DNA of 64,000 nt from Acidithiobacillus thiooxidans ATCC 19377 (GCF_009662475.1 NZ_CP045571.1:2664501-2728500); one strand, 5' to 3'; positions 55,329 through 62,808 are shown, counted from the first letter of the stretch. A program made the numbers and translations. Notes: generated from the sequence alone by a model not told the origin.

Positions 55329-55430
55329 CTTGGCGAATGTCATAACGGGTTTTTGAAGCTGGCGCTGCCCACGTCCAGACGCAAGGTAGTCGTTACCGTA
55401 ACAGTAACCCTAGATCAATACGGTGGAATC

Positions 55431-55601
55431 ATGGCAGACTCCCAAGAGTTGCATTGCCCAAGGTGCGGCAGCGAACAATTTAAACATCAAGATGACCTGA
55501 TCGTCTGCATGATTTGCGGCCACGCTATGCGTTTTGAAGATCTGCAGTTGGTGGCACTACTCGACATGCTGGTCGATGATATAGAAGCCACCAGGCATTG
55601 A
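55431..55601 (+). CDS. small zinc-ribbon protein
   Basis: Protein of 56 aa from the ATG at 55431. A four-cysteine zinc ribbon is seen: HCPRCGSEQ then VCMICGHA. The tail is acidic and leucine-rich. An upstream in-frame extension (to 55353) is basic and valine-rich and has no ribosome site, so the short form is preferred. It lies 25 bp before the nuclease-like gene on the same strand. A nucleic-acid-binding helper role is possible but not shown. Confidence 0.6.
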   Translation: MADSQELHCPRCGSEQFKHQDDLIVCMICGHAMRFEDLQLVALLDMLVDDIEATRH

Positions 55602-55626
55602 CCGTCCAGATTCCAAAGGAACTCCT

Positions 55627-56538
55627 ATGACCAACTATCAGGACCTCGCCGGATACCGTAAGTGCGTACAACGAACTCGGGCAGCGTGGCCTTTATTCCT
55701 GCAGCGGCGTGAGTCCATGCTTTCTGCTCAGGAGCGTTTCGGCAAGGTGGCAGAAAAAGCTGCTGAAAACATCGTCGGCGCGTTACTCACCAGTGTGCTG
55801 GATTGGCAAGAGCGGGATCTGAATTGGCAGCTCGGCCGTGCTGATCTGGTGGTAACCCACAACTTCACCAAATACCTTATTGTCGAGGCCAAGCGCCCAG
55901 GTAGCCTATCTAACAGGACCGCCATTGATAATGCGCTCGCCCAAGCCATCCGCTACGCCCACGAACAGCATGTTAAGCAGGTGGCTGTGTGTGATGGCAT
56001 CCTGTTTTTCGCTGCAGACATCGTTGATGGTGGCTCGCGCCCGCGTGTGACGCTCAATCTGGCTCAAGAAGAGCCGCCGATTGATGAGCTCTGGTGGGTG
56101 AGCATGGATGGCGTGCACCGTCCTTGTGAGGCGCTCGCAGATTTATCGTTGCTAGGGCAGATTGGTGCCGCTCTATCTGCCGATGAGGCTGTTGATGCTG
56201 GTCAAGATGTACTCCTTCATCCGAAGTATCAGATCCCTGCTCGTTGCTTTGCCTATGTCGGCAATCCCAGCAAGACGTCCACCTGGAAACTGCCCTACCT
56301 GTTGGCTGATGGCTCTACCGATCTGAAGCGGTTACCCAAGGCCATTCAGTCACTCTCCAGTAATTATCGTGGCGCAAAAGTAGGCGGCATTCCCGATGAG
56401 GCTATTCCGGATGTGTTTCGCCGGCTGGCGGGCGCCGCTAGAGCGGAAGGCAAAATGCCTGCGTCAGGCGTCAAGGTCGCACCCGTCTATCAGATGCTTG
56501 CGGATATCCTCCAACAGATAGAATTGGCTGGGGTATAG
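55627..56538 (+). CDS. stand-alone PD-(D/E)XK nuclease (HsdR N-terminal-like)
   Basis: Protein of 303 aa. The N-terminal half (about 30-150) shows a restriction-type core: Glu in KAAENIV, GRADLVV (Asp 73) and LIVEAKRPG (Glu 87, Lys 89), matching PD-(D/E)XK and the HsdR N-terminal fold. No helicase motifs follow. The C-terminal half (about 160-300) is a domain I do not recognise. AAAGGAA precedes the ATG. With the zinc-ribbon gene it forms a two-gene rightward unit at the tRNA end of the element, a common place for defence cargo. A defence role is inference. Confidence 0.7.
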   Translation: MTNYQDLAGYRKCVQRTRAAWPLFLQRRESMLSAQERFGKVAEKAAENIVGALLTSVLDWQERDLNWQLGRADLVVTHNFTKYLIVEAKRPGSLSNRTAIDNALAQAIRYAHEQHVKQVAVCDGILFFAADIVDGGSRPRVTLNLAQEEPPIDELWWVSMDGVHRPCEALADLSLLGQIGAALSADEAVDAGQDVLLHPKYQIPARCFAYVGNPSKTSTWKLPYLLADGSTDLKRLPKAIQSLSSNYRGAKVGGIPDEAIPDVFRRLAGAARAEGKMPASGVKVAPVYQMLADILQQIELAGV

Positions 56539-56645
56539 GGTTTAAATGCCCAGCAAAGGGCCATATCGGGCCCGTATAGGTGCAAAAATGCCCCGCGTGC
56601 ATCAGGACAGTTGATCGTGATGTTGTCGTGACAATGGAAAACTGC

Positions 56646-56864
56646 CTATACCTTTCTGGCACTAGAGGGAATCCTGACTTGGGGCCTTGTCTCGGGTGGT
56701 TGCACTGGTGCCCCCAACTTGGCAAGCACCATAGCCTTGAGCACTCGGGCGCGACCATTACCGCCGATTTCAAAAGGATAACCATTGGCCTTGAGCCACG
56801 CTATTTGCTTTGGGCGCGTCCGGTAGGTGGTCAACTCTTCCAGCTCTTCATCAGTTAGGAACAT
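56646..56864 (-). CDS. DUF4224 phage protein
   Basis: Protein of 72 aa beginning MFLTDEELEELTTYRTRPKQ, with WLKANGYPFEIG and an arginine-rich RARVLKAM stretch. This is the pattern of DUF4224 proteins, which usually stand immediately before a phage integrase and are thought to act like excisionase or DNA-binding factors. Here no integrase follows. Its start overlaps the 3' end of the integrase fragment by 10 bp. The 110 bp downstream hold nothing I recognise. Confidence 0.75.
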   Translation of the reverse strand: MFLTDEELEELTTYRTRPKQIAWLKANGYPFEIGGNGRARVLKAMVLAKLGAPVQPPETRPQVRIPSSARKV

Positions 56865-56998
56865 CGAAAGTCTCTTATCAACCTGATTTGCTTGGCATCA
56901 CGCGCCGTCGTACCTGTTGGGCAGATTTTGTGCAGGCGCTTGCCATTGACCATAAGGCCGACATGCTTACGACCGTCTTTATCGGTCCAGATTGACAT
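56855..56998 (-). pseudogene. truncated integrase N-terminus, out of frame within the HTH gene
   Basis: A 47-codon reading frame with a good ribosome site (GAGAAGGGA, directly before ATG at 56998) gives IWTDKDGRKHVGLMVNGKR and TARDAKQI. This pattern is typical of the arm-binding start of phage tyrosine integrases. After about 38 codons it runs into unrelated sequence (LIRDFRCS) and stops. No catalytic domain is present anywhere in the window. I read it as an integrase cut off by deletion. The family match is from memory of the pattern. Confidence 0.5.
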
Positions 56999-57159
56999 TC
57001 CCTTCTCTGCTCCCGCATCCACGCTTTCACTTCGTCCAGGTCGTATCTTTTACCACGCTTCCCGACTAGCAAGAAAGGCAGTCCTTCCAACTCCATGCGG
57101 CGGACGGTGCTTTCGCTGATCTGAAGCTCAGCACAGAGTTCTTGGCGTCTGACGGCCAT
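56878..57159 (-). CDS. excisionase-like helix-turn-helix protein
   Basis: Protein of 93 aa. The N-terminal MerR/AlpA-like winged helix-turn-helix is seen in RRQELCAELQISESTVRRME followed by the LPFLLVGKRGKRYDLDEVKAW wing-like segment. The C-terminal part (LWSMASACTKSAQQVRRRVMPS) is basic and is overlapped in another frame by the integrase fragment. Such proteins regulate integrase or direct excision in prophages. Confidence 0.72.
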   Translation of the reverse strand: MAVRRQELCAELQISESTVRRMELEGLPFLLVGKRGKRYDLDEVKAWMREQRRECQSGPIKTVVSMSALWSMASACTKSAQQVRRRVMPSKSG

Positions 57160-57199
57160 CTATCTATCCTCCCCCTACAATGCTGTTACGGGTTTTCAC

Positions 57200-57790
57200 T
57201 TACTCCAAAATGAATCCTTTGCCCTGTATTGCAATCGCCTCGTCAATTTCAGCCATAGTAGCTTCATCATCGGCAACATCCACGATCTGTTCAGCATACC
57301 CCGCGCCAATGGTTTTATGCAGAAGCAGCTGCACGGCCAAAAGTCGCAGGGCAGCTGGATTATTCTCCTGGTGGAACAAGCTTAACGCCTTATCAAGGTA
57401 GAATTCCGCGCCCAATCCCCCAAGCAGCCTCATGGCGGCTTCAATACCTGAATCTGCGCCCAGCAGTGAATCCTTTTCGGATATCCCCATCAGTTGCAAC
57501 GCTGCCGCCCCTGCCATCGAATGGATACCTAACTTCTGCGCCATGCCTGAGGCAATTATATCTTCGTCTGTTGCATCGGCTGGAAACTCAACTATGTCAT
57601 GGCAAGAATGACCTGCAGTGCCTTCCTCTTCGTTGGGGATGATAGTTGTTGTACCCGGATATAACTTGAGTCGGATAGCGGCGAGCAAGTGCCCCGCTTC
57701 GTGAACAGCAGTAGCCGCGAGATCTTCATCTGCTCCAGTTTCCTTCATGATTTCGTAAATTGGCATATCTTCAGATACGAACCGCTTCAT
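57200..57790 (-). CDS. stand-alone M41 (FtsH)-like zinc metallopeptidase
   Basis: Protein of 196 aa. The zinc motif HEAGH (His 30, Glu 31, His 34) sits in AVHEAGHLLAA, as in FtsH. A later ADSGIEAAMRL segment (Asp 113) aligns with the FtsH third-ligand helix. There is no AAA+ domain and no membrane helix, so it is a free protease domain. It is the last gene of a leftward run of four small genes and has AAGGAGG before the ATG. The substrate is unknown. Confidence 0.72.
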   Translation of the reverse strand: MKRFVSEDMPIYEIMKETGADEDLAATAVHEAGHLLAAIRLKLYPGTTTIIPNEEEGTAGHSCHDIVEFPADATDEDIIASGMAQKLGIHSMAGAAALQLMGISEKDSLLGADSGIEAAMRLLGGLGAEFYLDKALSLFHQENNPAALRLLAVQLLLHKTIGAGYAEQIVDVADDEATMAEIDEAIAIQGKGFILE

Positions 57791-57822
57791 AATTTCCTCC
57801 TTGGTGTTCGCCTGTGCCTTTC

Positions 57823-57858
57823 ACCCCACCCCTGACCAAGCTGGTGCAGGGGTGGGGT
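57823..57858. repeat. 12-bp perfect hairpin before the M41-like gene
   Basis: Arms ACCCCACCCCTG (57823-57834) and CAGGGGTGGGGT (57847-57858) enclose 12 nt. It lies between the third small gene and the protease gene. There is no T-run in either direction. Confidence 0.65.
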
Positions 57859-57867
57859 CGTATCTGA

Positions 57868-58080
57868 TTAAAGTTTCGCGTGCGTCACCATCTCGGTAAG
57901 CACCCCAGAGCAATTACAGGCATCTTCCAGCGCGTTCTCAACAGCATCCAGAGCATAGGCAAGGTCATTCTTGCCAAGCTCGTTATATGCGCTGTCTGTG
58001 GTCAGTAATCGCACCATAACGCGGATACGGTTGATGCGGTTCTGTAGGCCTTCGGCATGGTCGGCTGCGGTGATAATCAT
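57868..58080 (-). CDS. small helical hypothetical protein (70 aa)
   Basis: Protein of 70 aa, predicted to be all alpha-helical, with ITAADHAEGLQNRINRIRVM and DAVENALEDACNCSGV. Its start overlaps the stop of the previous gene (ATGA at 58077-58080), so it is translationally coupled. It may be a distant member of the same set as the next two genes, but the likeness is weak. Function is unknown. Confidence 0.6.
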   Translation of the reverse strand: MIITAADHAEGLQNRINRIRVMVRLLTTDSAYNELGKNDLAYALDAVENALEDACNCSGVLTEMVTHAKL

Positions 58081-58391
58081 TTTGCACCCCCTCTGCGCCG
58101 GGTCATTTCATTGGTGAGCGAGTCCAGCGTAAAGCTGATACCCATTGCCAAATCGGAGAATACCGCGAGCCCTTCGCCAATGCCGTAAAGAGTGCCTTCG
58201 TTCCAGATATCTATGTTGTCCTTGGATTCTATCATTGCCAGACTGATGGCGCTGACCGAGTTCCACAAGCTCAAGTTGGCTGAGCGCATGGCATCCGCAA
58301 AGCGAGCCAGCTCCTCCGTGGTGTATCCATCGGGATGGTTGGCTGCTTCCCGCGCTTTGTAGATCGTTTCATGACATGGTGTGTAATGCAT
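58077..58391 (-). CDS. small hypothetical protein, paralog of the adjacent gene
   Basis: Protein of 104 aa. It aligns over most of its length with the product of the neighbouring gene: HPDGYTTEELAR against NPEGLTAGQLNG, and IWNEGTLYGIGEGLAV against AWDEATLFDFGSLLAS. It is helical with a hydrophobic second half, which may be a helix-bundle core rather than membrane. AAGGAGG precedes its ATG, inside the end of the upstream gene. No family is recognised. Confidence 0.65.
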   Translation of the reverse strand: MHYTPCHETIYKAREAANHPDGYTTEELARFADAMRSANLSLWNSVSAISLAMIESKDNIDIWNEGTLYGIGEGLAVFSDLAMGISFTLDSLTNEMTRRRGGAK

Positions 58392-58393
58392 GA

Positions 58394-58729
58394 TTAAGCC
58401 TCCTTGTTCGCGTTCAGCGTATTGATATGGTGCTGCAAATCTTCGGTGATTCCATCAATGAGACACCCGACGCCACCGAGAGAAGCCAGCAGAGACCCAA
58501 AATCAAATAGTGTGGCTTCATCCCAGGCATCTCTATTGCTGCGCGTATGCATGAGGATCTGCCCCAAACTATTGATGTTCGCGAACAGGCCATAATTAGT
58601 TTCTCTGGCGACCTCTAGATGGCCGTTCAGTTGCCCGGCTGTCAGTCCTTCCGGGTTTTTGGAGACGTGATAGGCATCAAATAACCGAGTACCGAACTCG
58701 CCGTATGTACGATTCTGTGTTTTTTCCAT
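58394..58729 (-). CDS. small hypothetical protein, paralog of the adjacent gene
   Basis: Protein of 111 aa from the ATG at 58729 (AGAGGG 7 nt upstream); an ATG at 58747 lacks a ribosome site. Conserved features with the downstream paralog are the NPEGLT turn and WDEATLF followed by a Gly/Leu-rich helix. It is the first gene of a tight leftward run ending in the M41-like protease. Function is unknown. Confidence 0.65.
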   Translation of the reverse strand: MEKTQNRTYGEFGTRLFDAYHVSKNPEGLTAGQLNGHLEVARETNYGLFANINSLGQILMHTRSNRDAWDEATLFDFGSLLASLGGVGCLIDGITEDLQHHINTLNANKEA

Positions 58730-59012
58730 GATAAGCCCTCTGTGCATAGTACCTGAATGACTCAGGCGGCCAGGGGCTCAAAAGTGCTATAGGTGCACCG
58801 GACGTATTTCCCTCTCGGGTATTGTATTCCGGCCACCCCCGGCCATCGAGGACGCACCTATTGCTGCGCAACAGGCATAAAAAATCCCGCAAGTCTGACG
58901 GGGCGGAGTTCCGCCTATAGGTGTTTTGAGCACCATGAGCAAGAGAATAGTCGCGGTTGTGCGGGAGGTCAAGGTGGACGGTATCAGCACCAGCTTTTTT
59001 TATAGTCGGCAA
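58677..59012 (-). CDS. doubtful ORF over the inverted-repeat region
   Basis: A TTG-started frame of 111 aa that overlaps the next gene by 53 bp. Its centre (RDFLCLLRSNRCVLDGRGW and LLSPWPPESFRYYAQRAYHG) recalls ORFs annotated in prophages as Icd/ash-like host-killing proteins. Those usually coincide with a structured regulatory region, as here. There is no ribosome site and no usual start. It may be a shadow of a conserved nucleic-acid element. Confidence 0.25.
   Translation of the reverse strand: MPTIKKAGADTVHLDLPHNRDYSLAHGAQNTYRRNSAPSDLRDFLCLLRSNRCVLDGRGWPEYNTREGNTSGAPIALLSPWPPESFRYYAQRAYHGKNTESYIRRVRYSVI
58773..58934. repeat. imperfect inverted repeat in the phage regulatory gap
   Basis: The left arm at 58773-58793 and the reverse complement of 58914-58934 share GCTCAAAA and CTATAGG at the same spacing, about 17 of 21 positions. 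They enclose about 120 bp with further short stems. It lies upstream of the leftward small-gene run and may be a regulatory or RNA structure. Confidence 0.5.
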
Positions 59013-59048
59013 GAACTCGTGCGCGCGTTAATTGATTCAGCGTTTCAA

Positions 59049-59489
59049 TTAACCTCCTGGCAGCACCATCCCATGATCCTTGTCGCAGCGCAGGGTTTCA
59101 GAAATCCCGAACATCTGCGGCGGAAGGTCCGTCTTATAGGCGCGGTCTACTATCCGGTGAACCCATTGCTGCACTGGGCCGGTCTTCTCAAGCTGAAGCA
59201 GGACCATGCGCTTAGGGGTGCCCTGTTCGCGTTTTGTCGCCACCGTTTCAGCGAGCTTGCCTTCAGCGTGACAAGCGTTGGCGTCGGTTGGGGGAACAAA
59301 CCCGTCTGATATCTTCTTATTGACGGGCTTCGGTGAAGGGACTGGCGTCGTAGGAGTCGGTGGTATGCCCACACCATAAGTTGCGAGATCTCCGGCCTCA
59401 TTAAAATGGAGCATCATCCCGTTGTCCGTATTCGCATAAGCAAACGGCACAGACAGCACAAGCGCAACAGACAATAACAGTTTTTTCAT
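59049..59489 (-). CDS. secreted hypothetical phage protein
   Basis: Protein of 146 aa with a clean signal peptide (MKKLLLSVALVLSVPFAYA). A Pro/Thr-rich linker (PPTPTTPVPSPKP) is followed by a C-terminal domain with two cysteines (NACHAEGKL, ETLRCDKDHG). GGAG lies 9 nt before the ATG. It is probably exported to the periplasm. Its place among tail and lysis-type genes would suit a lysis or surface factor, but no family is recognised. An opposite-strand frame at 58926-59309 is judged a shadow. Confidence 0.62.
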   Translation of the reverse strand: MKKLLLSVALVLSVPFAYANTDNGMMLHFNEAGDLATYGVGIPPTPTTPVPSPKPVNKKISDGFVPPTDANACHAEGKLAETVATKREQGTPKRMVLLQLEKTGPVQQWVHRIVDRAYKTDLPPQMFGISETLRCDKDHGMVLPGG

Positions 59490-59632
59490 TTTGGTTTTCT
59501 CCGACGGTGAAGCCTATGCCGATCAAAGAATGCACCCCCCACGGCGGCAAAGAGTATCAATGGGGAGATCATGGCACTTGCTATGCAGACCGTAAAGAAG
59601 CGATGAATTTAATTCATTACGTCTCGGTCGCG

Positions 59633-59654
59633 GCGCTCACAATGCGCTCACAAT
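59633..59654. repeat. tandem 11-bp repeat
   Basis: GCGCTCACAAT occurs twice without a gap (59633-59643, 59644-59654), in the 400-bp gap 59490-59893. A near-palindrome ATGAATTTAATTCAT lies just upstream at about 59603. The gap holds no convincing gene; a 47-aa rightward frame at 59696-59839 is doubtful. Confidence 0.5.
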
Positions 59655-59893
59655 GAGGCTACAAGCCCCGCCAGTGCTGACTATCAGCGGTCACGATGAA
59701 CGGGCGCGTTAAGGGCGTTTTTCGTGTGAACGGTACGGTGGTGATGCCAACCCATGCCGCAGGATGCAGCAGAGGGCACGGAAAGGGCCTTGCAGGCGTT
59801 TGCTTTTGCCCTTGCACGAGCCGCTATTGCTGGGGATAGCGTTTGCTTTTGGGTTGCCTTTAGGTGGTTCCGGTTACAGGAACGCTCGCTATT

Positions 59894-60043
59894 TTACTTT
59901 CCGGTCGTCTTGCGGTGCGGTGCGGGTTTTGGCTTCTGGGCCTGCCGTTCGGCTTCCAGTTCGGTAGGGTTGCGGGCAAACAGTTTCGTCCATGCCGCCA
60001 TATATGCAGGGGTTACAGCTGGGGCGGATTTCCGGCGCCTCAT
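59894..60043 (-). CDS. small basic protein (49 aa), coupled to the preceding gene
   Basis: A 49-residue basic protein. The ATG overlaps the stop of the upstream phage gene (ATGA at 60040-60043). The sequence begins MRRRKSAPAVTPAYM, contains WTKLFARNPTELEAERQAQ and ends in a Lys/Pro/His-rich tail. Direct coupling and a clean frame support a real gene. Its role is unknown; it could bind nucleic acid. Confidence 0.5.
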   Translation of the reverse strand: MRRRKSAPAVTPAYMAAWTKLFARNPTELEAERQAQKPKPAPHRKTTGK

Positions 60044-60363
60044 GCTAAAGACTCCCCGCTTTCTCGTTCTTCCCGTAGCAGGCGGCGAATTTCTTCGGGT
60101 GTCGCCACAGCCTGAGCAGATATTGACATGATAGGTGCCCCGTTTGCCCCGGATACCTGTAAGTCGCTGGGTAGCAGTTTGCCCAGAAGCGCCATAAAAG
60201 CAACAGGGTTTTCAGTTGCCTGCTTTGCCAACCAGCCCACACCTCCAGCCTGTTCTAGAGCACCTATAATTAGCTCCTTCACGCTTCCAGTGATTTTGTT
60301 TGTGCTGCCCTTGGGCCTGCCTGGCCCGGGTCCGCGCAAGTTATTTTGAGTTAGTTTAACCAT
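60040..60363 (-). CDS. small phage protein with AT-hook-like N-terminus
   Basis: Protein of 107 aa. The N-terminus PGPGRPKGSTNKITG is the pattern of phage proteins annotated as DUF5681 or small-terminase-like. A helical middle (VKELIIGALEQAGGVGWLA) and a charged C-terminus follow (EEIRRLLREERES). No large terminase gene adjoins it. DNA binding through the GRP motif is plausible. Function is not established. Confidence 0.6.
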   Translation of the reverse strand: MVKLTQNNLRGPGPGRPKGSTNKITGSVKELIIGALEQAGGVGWLAKQATENPVAFMALLGKLLPSDLQVSGANGAPIMSISAQAVATPEEIRRLLREERESGESLA

Positions 60364-60418
60364 GAGGCTGCTCCTGCTTGTTAGCCAAGTGCGGGTCGCC
60401 GCTATGATCAGACTTCAA

Positions 60419-60444
60419 CCCCGGCACATTAGGAAGCGCCGGGG
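60419..60444 (-). repeat. hairpin after the tape-measure gene
   Basis: CCCCGGC (60419-60425) pairs with GCCGGGG (60438-60444) across 12 nt. It lies 25 bp beyond the tape-measure stop in the leftward direction. There is no clear T-run, so it is only a possible terminator. Confidence 0.45.
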
Positions 60445-60468
60445 ATCCAAGAATGAGAAGCGGATTAC

Positions 60469-62349
60469 TCACAAGATTCCGGAATTGATTGCATCTACGG
60501 TCGTGTATCGGCGGAAGGCCTGTGCGAGCAGCCGTCCATGATCTGCCGGATCCTGTGAGTTTGTATGGACCACCACCTGACCGATGTGTGCCTCGCTGCT
60601 GTTTTGATTGACTACGGAAGCCGCGCTGCGGTTGTGGTGGTTGACTATCGAGGCCGCACGAGCCGGGGCGCTGGAGTGGGCGGAGACTCTGGGGACTGCC
60701 ATCCTGACCGTCGGGTCGTTGTAATACTCGTTCGCCAGAGCCTGCCGCTTGATCGTCTGGGACTGCAGATTAGCCGGGGCTTCGTAATACTTGGTGAAGA
60801 TCGCTGACTTTTCGGAAGCTGTCTTAGCCGCCATGAACTTGGCATAGGCTGCGGGATATTGGGTCTTAAACTCCCAGTTGGCAAAGGTCAACTGCTGCGC
60901 CATGGAAGAGCCTTGAATCGGTCGCCCCATCATCTTCTGGAAAAGGGCTTGCCGCTGATGGCCCCATTGCGCGAGACCGTAGCCGGGGCCGTTAGGCTGC
61001 TGTATGTCTGGGTTCAGGCCGCTTTCTGCGTTGAAGTTTGCGGCTATGGCTGCGGCTCCGGCTTTGCCGTATCCAAGCCTTTGCAGGTAGGACATCATGG
61101 CCGCACGCTTTTCGGCATGATTAAGCGCGGATTTCTCGCCTTCGTCCGTGTCCTGCGAGTAAAGCATAGCCACGCCACCACCAAGAACTGCCAAGCCGCC
61201 CGCCAGTGTCGCACCCCCTGCTGCTGCACCCGCTGCGCTACTTAGCACTTTGGCAGCACCACCCAAGCCAGCAACACGAGCCAGGGACGTAGCGACCAGG
61301 CCGATGGACCAAGCCAACTGGCCGAACCCTGCAATCATCGAGGCGAGCTTTAACCCGGCCAGCGTCATTAAGACGTCCTTCCACCCACCAAACCACTGCA
61401 CCCCTTTGTTAATCTCGATGCCCAGCTTGGTCAGCCCAGCCACGAACACATCTACCCACCCGACAATCTGGGACTGGTGCGACATGGCCCAGTTGGCCCA
61501 TCCCTGAAGCTTGACCAATAGCTTCTGGAATATCGGCAGGAACTGGTAAGCAATGGCGGTTGCCACGCGCTTGACCGAGTTGCCGAATTGCACGAGCTTG
61601 GTCTGCATCATCACGGCCTGCTGCTCTTGCGCCTTGGTGTAAGCCGGGTGCACTTCGTAATAGGCCAGCTTCTTCTTGAGCGCGTAGTAATGCTTGAGCA
61701 GGTTAAACTGGCTTTCATCAAAACCCATTTCCGCCGCATGCTCTCGCGCTTCGTTGGGATGGATTTTGTAAAGGGCGCTCAGGTACCTGGATACTCGAAG
61801 CAGACCGGTAGCCGCGTTGTTTGTGGCGCCGGGGTTTATGCCGAACTTCTGCATCGCGGACATCTGCGAGGTTGGTCCCATTCCTGAGGTGTGCAAGGCC
61901 GTCATCGAGTCGGACATAGTCAGGAGCATGTTGCTGGCGCTCTGGGCTGTTCCTCCAACTGCCTTCAGCGAAGACTGCCACGCCTGAACCTGCCGACTGT
62001 GCATACCCAGATTATCGGCCAGCCGCTTGACGTTCGCAGCGCCGGTAATCATCTCCTTGCCAAACTCCGCTATCCCCACCCCACCCGCAAGGACGGCAAT
62101 CAGGCCAAGCGCATGGTCGCGTATCTTACCAAAGGTTTCGGCTGCATGTTTGCCCTGCTTTTCAAATTGTTCGGCCCGTTTTTTCTGCGCGTCTGCAGCC
62201 TTTTTGTCGAGCTCCGTACGCTCTTTGCTGTCCTTCTTGAGTAGATTCTCCAGCTTGGATTGCTGCTTGGCCGCCTCAATCGTGCCTGTTTTAAAAGCGG
62301 AGGCATCTAGGCCTAGGGTAACGAGTAATGCATCTATCACGGTAGCCAT
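60469..62349 (-). CDS. phage tape-measure protein with tail-lysozyme domain
   Basis: Tail protein of 626 aa from the ATG at 62349 (GGGGAGC upstream). The N-terminus (MATVIDALLVTLGLDASAF) and the following Lys/Glu-rich coiled coil (about 25-75) are tape-measure-like. Hydrophobic Gly/Ala stretches lie at about 85-100 and 320-400. A phage tail lysozyme domain (about 415-560) has the likely catalytic Glu in NFNAESGLNP and GYGLAQWGHQRQ. It would set tail length and cut peptidoglycan at infection. At 626 aa it is short for a tape measure. Its start overlaps the previous stop (TAATG). Confidence 0.82.
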   Translation of the reverse strand: MATVIDALLVTLGLDASAFKTGTIEAAKQQSKLENLLKKDSKERTELDKKAADAQKKRAEQFEKQGKHAAETFGKIRDHALGLIAVLAGGVGIAEFGKEMITGAANVKRLADNLGMHSRQVQAWQSSLKAVGGTAQSASNMLLTMSDSMTALHTSGMGPTSQMSAMQKFGINPGATNNAATGLLRVSRYLSALYKIHPNEAREHAAEMGFDESQFNLLKHYYALKKKLAYYEVHPAYTKAQEQQAVMMQTKLVQFGNSVKRVATAIAYQFLPIFQKLLVKLQGWANWAMSHQSQIVGWVDVFVAGLTKLGIEINKGVQWFGGWKDVLMTLAGLKLASMIAGFGQLAWSIGLVATSLARVAGLGGAAKVLSSAAGAAAGGATLAGGLAVLGGGVAMLYSQDTDEGEKSALNHAEKRAAMMSYLQRLGYGKAGAAAIAANFNAESGLNPDIQQPNGPGYGLAQWGHQRQALFQKMMGRPIQGSSMAQQLTFANWEFKTQYPAAYAKFMAAKTASEKSAIFTKYYEAPANLQSQTIKRQALANEYYNDPTVRMAVPRVSAHSSAPARAASIVNHHNRSAASVVNQNSSEAHIGQVVVHTNSQDPADHGRLLAQAFRRYTTVDAINSGIL

Positions 62350-62600
62350 TATGCTCCCCTCTCTGCAGCGCATTGCAGGTGGTGGTTGTCGATCATGTGA
62401 CTGCCTTCTGTTGTCATCGCAATTTTCATATCAGCCTCCGTGATAATTTTTTCCAGGGTGGCGCGCATGCTGGTGCTGTTGGAGCGAGCCAAGCGCCGTA
62501 ATGCATGGCGCGTTTCTGGATGGACTTCGACCGCAAAGGAAATGCGCTGACCGGTGGAGTAGAGACGTTGGCGGCGTTGCCGCTGGTATTCAGTGTTCAT
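62349..62600 (-). CDS. small Arc-like (ribbon-helix-helix) regulator
   Basis: Protein of 83 aa from the ATG at 62600, with a strong AGGAGG 4 nt before it. An extended frame to 62819 passes through the promoter and is rejected. The basic N-terminus (YQRQRRQRLYS) leads into ISFAVEVHPETRHALRRLAR, a beta strand plus helix typical of Arc/MetJ proteins, then SMRATLEKIITEADM. Two palindromic sites lie in its promoter, so self-repression is likely. It is unusual to find such a gene coupled to a tape-measure gene. Confidence 0.6.
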   Translation of the reverse strand: MNTEYQRQRRQRLYSTGQRISFAVEVHPETRHALRRLARSNSTSMRATLEKIITEADMKIAMTTEGSHMIDNHHLQCAAERGA

Positions 62601-62624
62601 GCTTCCTCCTGGCGAATCGGGAAG

Positions 62625-62672
62625 GTGTAAAGATATACACTGTATTTTATTACAGCTATCCACTTGTATCAA
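62625..62672 (-). promoter_or_regulatory. promoter with two palindromic operators for the Arc-like gene
   Basis: Minus-strand -35 TTGATA (62667-62672) and -10 TAAAAT (62644-62649) are 17 bp apart. The palindrome CTGTA-N6-TACAG (62640-62655) covers the -10. GTGTA-N6-TACAC (62625-62640) covers the start site. The two share the TGTA-N6-TACA core and abut at a 15-bp period. Confidence 0.65.
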
Positions 62673-62808
62673 GTAAGTTTCTGGTGGAATTAGGTTTTTC
62701 TTGAGGCCGTGCACCATATGACGCGTTGACGTGGATGCTCGAATTTGTTCTTTGAGGCCTTGGCTGGGCAGGTTTGCCGCAGAGCCAGCAATGTTATGGA
62801 TATGGTCG

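Noticed and set aside
59754..60131. A 125-aa rightward frame over the small phage genes
   Set aside because: Phe/Arg/Cys-rich and opposite two leftward genes joined by ATGA; judged a shadow.
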